From contig CM067081.1 of assembly GCA_034008185.1 (NCBI GenBank), positions 868,001 through 932,000 of the forward strand: 64,000 bases of DNA. The letters are read 5' to 3'. Positions 11,601 to 23,600 of this stretch are shown in pieces (the stretch's first letter is position 1; every line of letters starts with the position of its first letter). The position numbers were made by a program, and so were the translations under genes. The notes below the pieces were generated by a model. It saw only the letters and a list, made by a program, of their open reading frames with translations, ran no database searches and was not told the DNA's origin. The DNA comes from Gorsachius magnificus. Lineage: Eukaryota > Chordata > Aves > Pelecaniformes > Ardeidae.

Positions 11601-14600
11601 CCCGGCTGTTCAATCCCCCCAGGGCTGGGGACTCGACCCCTTCCCTGGGCAGCCCCTTCCAGCCCCTGACAGCCCTTTGGGGAAGGAATTGTTCCCCAGG
11701 GCCAACCTCACCCTGCCCTGGCACAACTTGAGGCCGGTGCCCCTCGTCCCATCGCCCCTTCCCTGGGAGCCCCCCCCCCGGCTCCCCCCTCCTCTCAGGC
11801 ATTGTAGGCAGCCATGAGGGCTCCCCTCAGCCTCCTCTGCTCCAGGCTGAACCCCCCCAGCTCCCCCAGCCGCTCCTCGTATGACTTGTGCTCCAGACCC
11901 CTCCCCAGCTCCGCTGCCCTTCTCTGGACACGCTCCAGCATGACATCCCTCACAACAAACTCTCCCGTGCGTTGGGACCGAGGCTTTCAGCCTCCAGACC
12001 CGCAAAGCGATCAACAGGCCACAGCAGGACCAGTTAGCACGAGGCATCCAGGCTGGGCAGCTTTGGCGCGGAAGTCCTCCATCTCCGCTTCCGAACCCAA
12101 ACAATCATCAGGCAAGAATTAGATTTCTCACCACCTCTGAAAGCAGCTTGAAGCCAGTTAATTCTTAATTTTTTTTCCAGGGTTCAAGCTTGCCGTGACA
12201 ACTCGACAGTAACTCGTTCGTTAGCATTCATCACTGGTGACACGGCTGACGGGCTGACAGCGACGAGCGCCCCAGACTGACTGACGCGTATCTGCAGGCT
12301 GGGTCTTGTCAAGTCCCATTTGGAATTTAACTTAAGCCCCTCTCCCGTTTACCCCATAAATGCATTAGAGGAATAAAAAGTGGTCGTTTTATTCTTTGGA
12401 CACGGCTCCTTACCGGCACCGCTACGCTCCGAGTTCCTTCTAGCGAGCAGAGCGCCAGGCTGGAAGCCCCGAGACCCCCCCCACCATCTCCCATGTCAGC
12501 GTACAGAGTTTGTTTTTACCTGTATTCTGGCAGCGCCCTTAGTTCTAAAATGGCGAGGTTGCGACGCGCTGGCTCTTACTCGTCAGATGGCAACTGCCAA
12601 CCGTGACCCTTCACAACTGCGGCGTAGTCAGGAGCACATCACACTGGAGATTTCCTCGAATGGTTTGAGTTGCACACCCGTGAGCAAATGAGATCTCTGA
12701 GGGTTTCGGACTGGCGCTGCGGAGCGGGGATCTTCTCACCTACTTCCGGACATCAGCAACGGGGGACACGACACCCTCAGCAGCCTCCTGTAATGGCTGT
12801 GCCCATGCTCAGCCACGCAAATCCCTCCACCCAGCCTGAATTTTCCTTCCGTTCATTCAGCAGTTTTGGTTGCGGTGCAAGGGTCAGTATGTATGACCAT
12901 CTCCTACCTTCAGCATCGTTCCAGCGAGCTGTAACCTCACTGTCCCATCCTTGGGCCTCTCAGAACCATTTGCTGCCAGGGAAGAGACGCCGACACAAAT
13001 CTCCCCCTCTGTGTTCAGAGCAGCCATGCCCACGCCGCCCTGTGTCTAGAGGCCTCCTCAAGGAGGACATCTGACGTAGGAGTGCCAGCTCTCCAGCCAC
13101 ACCACGAACCTGTAGGTCCTTCTGGACCACCTTAGGAGCACCAGTAAGGCACAAAACCTACCCTAAAAGTCCTTTAGCACCTCCAGCGAGGGCTTTTCAG
13201 CACGCCTGGCTCCAGACTCACCTCTACGTCACAACTCCAACATGTTGCCTCATATAAAGGGACGCTGCATGACCTCTACCACTGAGTTCTATGGCCACAG
13301 CAAAATGGAAAGCAAGAGAAGAGGTCTGGCCACAAGTAAAGCCATGAGAGCCCAAGTGCGTAGCCATGGCTGTCCAAAAGAGCTATAGTCAAAGCCCACC
13401 AGCCCAGGCTCTTCCACCTCCGGTCATTAGGTAGGTTGTTAGGTAGGAAGCTTGTCCATCCTACTTTCGGTGCTGGGCAGGAGGCATGCCATCTGTCCGA
13501 GTCTATGATACAGGAGAACTAAAGGTGCTACAGCCAGGCTTTCTACCTGGGAAAGCTCTAGCCCAGGTCATCGATCTGTGCACAGGCCTTCTGGAAGATC
13601 CAGTGCTGGACTCCTCTGGAGACGTCCTGCATCTCCAGTACTCGGTGCTATGGTGGTCAGCCCAGCCATCAAGAGAACCGCGTCAGAGGTCAAGAAACGG
13701 TAGTGCCTACGGAGAGCAGGAGGTAGGGGATGGAGGATGGTGGGGCTGGCGCTGCCCTGGTGCCCTTATGGGATCTGTGTTGCTCCTGGAGATGGACATC
13801 CAGCTACTGAACAGAAGCCATCGTTAGTGCAATGCACCTCAGTTAAGCCTTTGATTATCCTGCCCCAGCAGCTGACTTATCATGATGCTTGCACCAGGGC
13901 TTCCAGCATCTACACCAGAAAGCCAGGCCTTTCTGATCATTCATGTCCTTAGAAGTACAAGTTCTGACACGGTCAACCCGCCCTTCTTGGACCCCGTCCT
14001 CATGGCTGTCAACACCACAGGGATCCCTCTAGTCCAATTTTAGCTGACAGGCTATGATATATTTTAAGGTCCATGCATCTTCCTCATTTTAAGAGCAATG
14101 ATCCCAAGGCCCAGGGTAGGACTTTAATCCACAACCTCACAGCCCAGGGGTGAGCTATGGGTACCGAATGAGTCACACGACAACACACTGACTTGTCATT
14201 TCCTTGGTAACTCCATCTGTCTTCCTTTCCTGTTCCTAGGGACTCCATTGAAATGAATGTTCTTCCCAGGCACTTCCTCAGGTATCACCTCCGCGTGCTC
14301 TCAGCCGCTCCCAGGAAGCCCGTTCCTCTTCATTCACTGCACTTCACCATTTCTCTCCGGGCAATGACCTTTCACGAAAAGTTTAGCAGAGGACCGCAAA
14401 TGCTAGATGCAAGGTGGTCTAGGAGCGAAAGCGGGAGGTGATGAAGTCAGAACTGCTCCACTCTCCTCCGTTGACGACCCTCTACACCACTTCCCCCCAG
14501 CGATCGGAGGCATTGCCTTAGCTCTTAAGACAGCCTGGAGGCTCAGGTTTAATAAGGATGAATATCATCCCTTACTGGCAAAATCTGGCATTCCAAAAGC

Positions 14601-17600
14601 CTGGTCCCGTTTCGGGCTGCGATCCAGCTCCATAAACAGGAAGGACTCGCGCGTCGCACGTTCAGCCTCCCTCTCCAATCATCTGTCAATCTAACCTCCT
14701 GCTTTTGGGACGCGCCATCCCCTCCAGGCACCTCTGCACCAGCCAGACGTTCCTGGAATCACAAATATTGATCGTACCTATCCAATTTGCAGGTAATGGG
14801 ACATTCAAGCAAATTAGCCTTTAGGAAAGGTAACGGCGCCATCAAAATACAGAGTAACTGCGCTCAGCCTGGAGAAGGCTGAGAGGGGATCTCATCAACA
14901 CCTACAAAGATCTCAAGGGTGGGGGTCACCACGATGGAGCCAGACTCTTCCCAGTGGTGCCCAGCGCCAGGCCAAGGGGCCATGGGCACAACCTGAAGCA
15001 GAAGAGGTTCCAGTTGAACGGGAGGAAGAACTTGTTGACTGTGAGGGTGATGGAGCCCTGGCGCAGGCTGCCCAGGGGGGCTGTGGAGTCTCCTTCTCTG
15101 GAGATCTTCAACCCCCGCCTGGCCGCTGTCCTGTGCCCCCTGCTCTGGGTGAGCCTGCTTGGGCAGGGGGGTGGCACTGGGGGAGCCCCCGAGGGCCCTG
15201 CCAGCCCCGGCCAGGCTGGGATTCTGTGTGGTTCTGCGTAAAGCATGCGGATGTCATTGGAACAAGCAAGGGACTTCCAAAATCAGACAACAGTCATGAA
15301 GCATGGTCTAACCATCCATTCCCCGGGTGAAAATCTCAGCTTTCCCAGGCAGAAGAGGTCTAACGACTTCCCAATTCATAAGGCAGTTGCGGGGGCCAAT
15401 TAAGGAGGCTCTGGTGAAGGCGCTGGAGAAGGCAGAAGGCAGCCTTCTCTTCTGCACCGTCTCAGCTAATAGCTCTTCATGGAGAAGAGGGGTTAGTGCT
15501 GGATTCTCCAGCCCATATACCTCCTGTTTTCTTCCCCTGGCTGCCAGGGATCGGGGCAGAACAAGGCTCCGCACCAGATACCCAGAGGGAGCGGGATGCT
15601 GACGGCCGGCATCCTCCCCTCCATAGCTCACCTGTGCTCAACAGCCTCAACAAGCTGAGTTTTAATTCGCTGATCAAGTTTTCATTAGAGGCAGAGCCTA
15701 TTCATCAACGTGAATATAAATCTAAATTGACCCCGGTGATGACTCAGAGGGCAGCGCTTAACTGAAGTTCGCCGGGCGGTACAATCGATTGGAGAGAGTG
15801 CTTTCTGCTTTTAACGGCTGGACCGACATATTGTTAAATAAATAAATACATACATAGAATCCAGGGGGTGGGGAAATCAATGGCGAGGTGGCTGGACGTG
15901 ACCGGGGCTGCGTCAGGAGAGGCACCGTGCCCGGCCCAACGCGCCGGCAGCTGGGGTTGGTGAAGCAAGAAGTCTGGTGATCCCCATGACCGTGAGTTAT
16001 CAGCACAATGCAAAAGCCTTGACGCGTTTTGATATGCGGCTGCCCCGAGCTCCGGCAGAAGCCACAGGTCCTGTCTGGACACAAAGGAGATGCCTTGTGT
16101 GGTTATATCTTAACTCTCTGTAAAACTCAGCAGGGGCAGGGGGGCCGGGGGGAGCTGCTGCGTACACGCCAGCCCCTGTTCTCTCCTTTTTTTTCTCAGA
16201 TGAGGTCTAAATGTGGATGTCGCCTTCCCGGGAGTAGGTTGACGCCTACCTGCGGCACAGAAAGCAGGGCAGCCGTGGCATTCCCTCACTCCGTGGCAGT
16301 TTGTTACTGACCCAGATGAAAATGATCCTCCTCCTCCCCGCCCCCCGCAAAAAAAAACAGGATAAAAAGGCACTATAGCATCAAAAAAAACCCCAAAAAA
16401 TCCCAAAGGGTGATAACTGTTAGGCGGGAATGGCCGAGTGGACACCGTCCCTCAAAGACACGCAGAAGGGGAGCAGTTGAAAGAGAATGCCCCAGTTTGT
16501 AGGATCAAGCCCTCAAAATGTGCTCTCGTGGCAGCTGGAAACCCCATTCAGCTCCTCAGCTCTTTGACAGGCAATGCTACGGGCCACGCGTGCTTCCAGA
16601 GGCGCCCAGCTATTCCTCCGGCTCTGCTGAGTTGCCTGAAGTGAAAGGAGTGAAAAAACCATCACACGGAACAGATGCACGTACCTAATAGAGGTAATAA
16701 AGCTGCCCAGTTAATCACGGCACGGCCTATAGACAGGACAGCTCCGGATGGGTCACCCTTCGCTGCAAGCCTTAGCACGTACCCACTAGGATATTACTAT
16801 GCATGATGCACGGTTATTACCAATATAAAACATCTGCATATAGCACATGGAGGCCAGGGAAGCAATTCGAGACAGCAGGATGGCTTCACCAAGGGCAAGT
16901 CCTGCCTGACGAACCTAGGGGCTTTCTATGATGGTGTGACAGCATCAGTGGACAAGGGAAAACCAATGGACGTCATCTATCTGGACTTCTGCAAAGCCTT
17001 TGACACGGTCCCCCACAACATCCTTCTCTCTAAATTGGAGAGCTATGGATTTGATGGGTGGACTGTTGGGTGGATAAGGAACTGGCTGGATGGCTGCATC
17101 CAGAGGGCAGTGGTCAATGGCTCGATGTCCGGATGGAGACCGGTGATGAGTGGTGTCCCTCAGGCGTCTGTACTGGGACCGGTGCTGTTTAGCGTTTTCA
17201 TCAATGACTTAGACAACGAGATCGAATGCACCCTCAGCAAGTTTGCGGATGACACCAAACCGAGTGGTGCGGTTGACACAGCAGAAGGACGGGATGTCAT
17301 CCAGAGAGACCTGGACAGGCTGGAGAACTGGGCCTGTGTGAACCTCATGAGGTTCAACAAGGCCAAGTGCAAGGTCCTGCCCCTGGGTCGGGGTAACCCC
17401 CAGTATCAATACAGGCTGGGGGAAGAAAGGATGGGAGAGCAGCCCTGCCCAGAGGGACTTGGGGGTGCTGGGGGATGAAAAGCTGGCCATGAGCCGGCCA
17501 TGGGCGCTGGCAGCCCAGAAGCCAACCCTTGCCCTGGGCTGCATCCCCAGCAGCGTGGCCAGCGGGGCGAGGGAGGGGATTGTGCCCCTCTGCTCTGCTC

Positions 17601-20600
17601 TGGGGAGACCTCCCCTGGAGCCCCACGTCCAGCTCTGGAGCCCTCAGCACCAGGAGGACATGGACCTGTTGGAGTGGGGCCAGGGGAGGGCTACTAAAAT
17701 GCTCCGAGGGCTGGAGCCCCCTGCTCTGAGGCCAGGCTGGGAGAGTTGGGGGTGCTCAGCCTGGAGCAGAGGAGGCTGCGGGCAGAGCTGAGTGCGGCCG
17801 CTCAGGGCTTCAAGGGGGCCCAGAGGAAAGGGGGGGACAAGCTTTTTAGTAGGGCCAGCTGGGACAGGACAAGGGGGGATGGCTTTAAACTGAAGCAGGG
17901 TGGGTTTAGACTGGATCTAAGGCAGAAATTCTTTCCCGTGAGGGTGGTGAAACCCTGGCAGGGGTTGCCCTGAGAGGGGGTGGAGGCCCCATCCCTGGGA
18001 CCATTCCAGGCCAGGTTGGCCGGGGCTGTGAGCAACCTGATGTGGTTCAAGGTGTCCCTGCTCCTGCAGGGGGGTTGGGCTGGGTGACCTCTGGGGTCCC
18101 TTCCAACCCAAAACATTCTATGATTCTATGATTCTATGATCTGTACAGCACCTTCAATGCACCAAGTCCAGGTATGCGTGGAAGAGGCGCAAGTCCCAGC
18201 AATCTACGTCGCTTCCTGACTCCTCTCCTTGGGGGAGGGCAGGCTGCAGGAGGAGGAGGAGGAGGACGAGGGCAAGGGAAGGGACAGGGCTGTGCTGGGC
18301 CAAGCACCGCCGGTTCTGGTTCCGTGGGAGAGCCTCTGACCCACAGCGCTTTCCATCTACACAGAAAGACAGAGGAGGAAAAGGAGAGCCAAGGCACAAG
18401 GAGGAGTCGCTGGTTGTTGGTCATTCCCAGCAGGAAGGCGTCGAGAAGCAAAGGTGAGGAAAAGCAACGAGATCCAGACCTGAAGATGGAGGGAGAAGGA
18501 GAAAGGGTGTGCAAGAAGGCGAAGATGCAAAAAGAAAATGGAGGAGAGGAAGATGACATTGGGAAACCTCTAAAACTGCCTGAGAGGAGGGGGGAGCCGG
18601 GGGGGTCGGGCTCTGCTCCCAGGGAAGGGGCGATGGGACGAGGGGCAGCGGCCTCAAGTTGTGCCAGGGCAGGGTGAGGTTGGCCCTGGGGAACAATTCC
18701 TTCCCCAAAGGGCTGTCAGGCCCTGGAAGGGGCTGCCCAGGGAAGGGGTCGAGTCCCCAGCCCTGGGGGGATTGAACAGCCGGGCAGAGGCGGTGCTGAG
18801 GGCCAGGGTTTGGGGGTGGGATGGCAGGGGTAGGGGGGCGGTTGGGCTGGGGGAGCTGAAAGGGCTTTGCCAACCCAAACCATTCCATGATTTTATGACT
18901 CAGAGGCCAAACCCCCGATGAAACAAGAACAGGTATGGGCGGGAGGTGCTTATACCACGAGCTGGAGGAACGAGCAGGACTCATTTAAAAGCAGCCGGAA
19001 GGAACGGTTCACCAGCACGGAGCATTACGGTTCACAGAATCCCAGCCTGGCCGGGGTTGGAAGGGACCTCATGAGATCATCTAGTCCAACCCTCCTGCTA
19101 AAGCAGGTTCTCCTAGAGCATGTTACACAGGACTTCATCCAGGCGGGGGTTGAAGATCTCCAGAGAAGGAGACTCCACAACCCCCCCTGGGCAGCCTGGG
19201 CCAGGGCTCCATCACCCTCACAGTCAACAAGTTCTTCCTCCCATTCCACTGGAACCTCTTCTGCTTCAGGTTGTGCCCATGGCCCCTTGTCCTGGCACTG
19301 GGCACCACTGGGAAGAGTCTGGCTGCGTCCTGGTGACCCCCACCCTTGAGATCTTTGTAGGTGTTGATGAGGTCCCCTCTCAGCCTTCTCTTCTCCAGGC
19401 TGAACAAGCCCAGCTCCCTCAGCCTTTCCTCCTAGGGGAGGTGCTCCAGTCCCCCCATCATCCTTGTTGCCCTCCTCTGGACTCTCTCCAGGAGTTCCTC
19501 ATCCCTCTTGAACTGGGGAGCCCAGAACTGGACCCAGTGCTCCAGGTGGGGTCTCATTGGGGCAGAGCAGAGGGGGAGGAGAACCTCCCTCGCCCTGCTG
19601 GCCACGCTCCTCTTAATGCACCCCAGGATGCCACTGGCCTTCTTGGCAACAAGGGCACCCTGCTGGCTCATGGCCAGCTTGTCATCCACCAGGACTCCCA
19701 GGTCCCTCTGGGCAGAGCAGGTCAGCCCCCAGCCTGGACTGGTGCACGGGGTTCAACCTCCCCATGCACCAGTACAGGTTGTCCCCTCCCGCGCTAAGAG
19801 AACGTGAAGCAGCCCGTGAAGAGGAACGCCCGTGGGTGAGGGGAGATGGGGACAAGCTTCCAAGGGGAGGCACCCATCCGAAAAAGAAACGCTCTTCAGG
19901 TGGAGCTGCGCTAGGCTCTCGTCCCTCCTCCCCTGCCCTCCCTGGGGTGATCTCCCCGGAGCCCATGCAGAGCTGCTCGGAGAAGGTCGGCGTTCCGAGT
20001 ACTGCCAGGCGCTCCTCCCCACCGCCCGCGCGACGCTTCTAACGTCGCAAGCCCTAAAATCACGCTCCGACCCCCTCCCTCCCGCTGGACTGGTGCACGG
20101 GAGTCGCAGCGATGGGAAGGATGGAAGCAGAACCCGGTGCCAGTGGTTTATCACTGCCCAAACCCATCCCACGGGGACTTAAAAGTTTCTACGCTGCTCC
20201 ATGCCTCGGTTTCCCCTTCTGCACCATCAGTTCCCCACCTCCTGCGGGGCTGGGAGGAGGGCTCGATACTTCACTGTCATTTTATTTCTGCTGAAACAAT
20301 GAAAACCAGTAGCTGCATGCAGAAAAGGTCACCGTGCTGCAAGCGCAGACGCTCAGCCTGCTAAGGCCCTAACTGCTTTGAGTTTTAATTTATGAGAGCT
20401 TTGTTGCTTATTTTAACAAAGGCACAAAACCCACAAAGCTCTCAGGAAGCATTTAATTAGAGCTTAATTACTATAAATATGTTTAATGTGCAAAGCTAGC
20501 AGGTGCGGCCAAGGGAAGGAAGCCCCCAGCAGTGTTTTTCACAGACTATAAATCCTCCCGTTTAAAACCGATGTCTTCCTGGGAAAATTAAGAAACCACT

Positions 20601-23600
20601 TTAAAACAGGTCTTGGAATCCAGGAGAGCTATAGGGCTTTCACAAAGGCTAAAACCGAAACGGGCGAGGAGCCACTCGCCTGAAGAACGTCAATGGAAAG
20701 CAAGGTGGAAGCGTGCCCTGCCCCATCGGCTACGCCGGAGCTACAGTGGATTCCCCCCGCAATGGGAACTGCAGCGTAGAACCTTCCCTCGCTCAGGTGA
20801 ACGCCGTCGCAGCTGACCTGCCGACAGCCCACAACCTCGTTACAACCCGTGTTAGCCCAGAGCCGAGGAATTTGGAGCCGGGCTCCCTCTCACGTAAAAA
20901 AAGAACCATAAATGAACCTACCCACGCTTCAGGAAGGGTCTGAAACAAGGTGATAAGGTAATTAAGAGTAAATAAAAGGAACACAATTCTTTCAATAGCA
21001 TTTTAACATCATCCATATCACCTTAACGAAGTGTTTTTAAAACACAACCCCCCAAATTATAGAACCACGGAATGGTTTGGGTTGGCAAAGCCCTTTCAGC
21101 TCCCCCAGCCCAACCGTTCCCCTACCCCTGCCATCCCACCCCCAAACCCCGTCCCTCAGCACCGCCTCTGCCCGGCTGTTAAATCCCTCTACCTAAATTT
21201 TAAATACCTCTCCCTAAATTACGACACCAGGCTGAAGTATTTGGCCACTTCCCTTTACAACTATCACCACAGTGATGTTTGGGGGCTCAACGTGCTGGCA
21301 CCTCGTGCCGGGGCCCTGGGTATCCGTAGCGCAGGAGAGAGCCCCAGCCACGTGCACGGACAGGCACGGGGTGTAAGGGACACGAGAAAAAAGAAATTAC
21401 TCCACCAAGCCGCTGAGCAGAGAGCAGAGCAGATCCCAGGCATCCCAGTCACCCGGTCCCTCTCCACGGGATCACAGACTGCCCCGGGCTGAGAGGTGCC
21501 AAAGCAAAGCTGCAATCAGGCTGCACGTGGCGCGTCCGTGTTTCGGAACGGGGGGCTCTACAGAGGAAGATGCCGGTGAGGACCAGAAGCACTCCTGGCT
21601 TGCAAAGATCCATGCCCCAGCACAAGGCAACGGGAACGAACGCCCTGCCCGGACCTGGAGCTGCTGGAAGTGCCAGCAGCAGAACTCTCCCGGTTCACAG
21701 GGAGCTGTGAGGCTGCACTCACCTGGATTAGAACCTTTGGGAGCCCCAGGCTCTACCTCAGCAGGGTGCCCTTGTTGCCAAGAAGGCCAAGGGCACCCTG
21801 GGGTGCATTAAGAGGAGCGTGGCCAGCAGGGCGAGGGAGGCTCTCCTCCCCCTCTGCTCTGCCCTGCTGAGACCCCACCTGGGGCACTGGGTCCAGTTCT
21901 GGGCTCCCCAGTTCAAGAGGGATGAGGAACTCCTGGAGAGAGTCCAGAGGAGGGCAACAAGGATGATGGGGGGACTGGAGCATCTCCCCTAGGAGGAAAG
22001 GCTGAGGGAGCTGGGCTTGTTCAGCCTGGAGAAGAGAAGGCTGAGAGGGGATCTCATCAACACCTACAAAGATCTCAAGGGTGGGGGTCACCACGATGGA
22101 GCCAGACTCTTCCCAGTGGTGCCCAGCGCCAGGCCAAGGGGCCATGGGCACAACCTGAAGCAGAAGAGGTTCCAGTTGAACGGGAGGAAGAACTTGTTGA
22201 CTGTGAGGGTGGCTGAGCCCTGGCCCAGGCTGCCCAGGGGGGGTTGTGGAGTCTCCTTCTCTGGAGATCTTCAACCCCCGCCTGGCCGCTGTCCTGTGCC
22301 CCCTGCTCTGGGTGAGCCTGCTTGGGCAGGGGGGTGGCACTGGGGGAGCTCCCGAGGGCCCTGCCAACCCTTGCCAGGCTGGGATTCTGGGATTCAGCAC
22401 GACATGAAGCCCTGACCCCGCTCCTTCCCAGCTCTGCACCCGTCTCCCTTTTGAAACCAATTGGTAGGAACGCACCAGGATGCTTCCTCGTGCCTTGGCC
22501 ATGTTTTGGACACAGGACACTTTCAAGAGGAAGAGAACGATCATTGTTTTGTTGTAAAAAGGAAAGACAGACTCCAAACCTCCCTGCCGGCGCATGGGAT
22601 TTTATCTTGTAGCTGACGGCAACTGACAACCACCATTAATGCAGTGCCTCCGAAATTAAATTAAACATATGGACAGTAGCTGTCTAATTGGGAGAGTGAG
22701 GGCTGTGAAAATTGGGAAATGTTACAAAGCTAAAGGACAGGTCACAGAAATCTCCAGCAGCATAGCAGGGACTGAAAACATAGCTCTTCTCTGAAAAATG
22801 ACTTTGGAAAACCACGAACTTGGGGCCGAAGGCTTACTTTTTCTTAGCAGTCCTAAGCTGAAAACACTCATTCCAGCTTCCAGCGTCACGGCCCCCTACA
22901 GCTGCGCTGGGTAACCTGTTCAGCTATCAACAACCTTAAAAAAAGAAGCGGCCACAGAGCAGGCAGGTTAAACAAAACCGAGTGACCCAGTACGTTGCCA
23001 GTGCGCACAGACCCTGGCTCTGCTGGCTGCACCTTGCCCATCTCCGCGCCGCTCGTCGGAGGGAGACCCGGCTCACCCCCCCCGGCAGCTCTTTGACTGA
23101 TGGGCTGAGAACCGAAAGCCGTAACAACTTATAATCCACCCCATCGGCTGCTGTGGCTGGATAAACCCGTGCTAGATCATCGCTCTTTGCAGAGGGACCG
23201 CGATCTAAAAATAAAAAATAATAATCCTGCACCCTACTGCAGAGCAGGTAAGTCGTATCGAGATCGGTTCCCACCTAATGTATGTAAAAGGATGGCGAGA
23301 GATGCAGCGAACCAGCATTTGGAAGGGAAAAGCTAATAAACGTTTAAGATTCTGCAGGCAAACCCGTGCCACGGAGTCAAAGCCATCAGCTCCGCAGGCT
23401 CAGCCTTCTCCGCTTCCACAGCCGACCGCACACGCGACGCCCAGTTCTGCCGGGCTCGGGTTAAAAAGGTCACCCTGTGGACTACGTCCGCCAGCAAACG
23501 ATTTGTAGGGGATTTCAAACGCTCCGTCTGTCACGTTCCGGCTCAATACGTTTCCCAGCCAGCAGCAAGACCCCGCTGCGGGCATTGCGGAGCTGGAACG

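Noticed and set aside
13486..13827. A 113-codon frame in CLPB intron 3 ([18 protein letters not shown])
   Set aside because: No recognised family, no splice or codon evidence, and of ordinary length for chance. The surrounding 13.1-14.2 kb may be an old unrecognised repeat.
16936..17478. A 180-residue reverse transcriptase frame as a host gene
   Set aside because: It is the CR1 ORF2 remnant of a 5'-truncated, frameshifted element.
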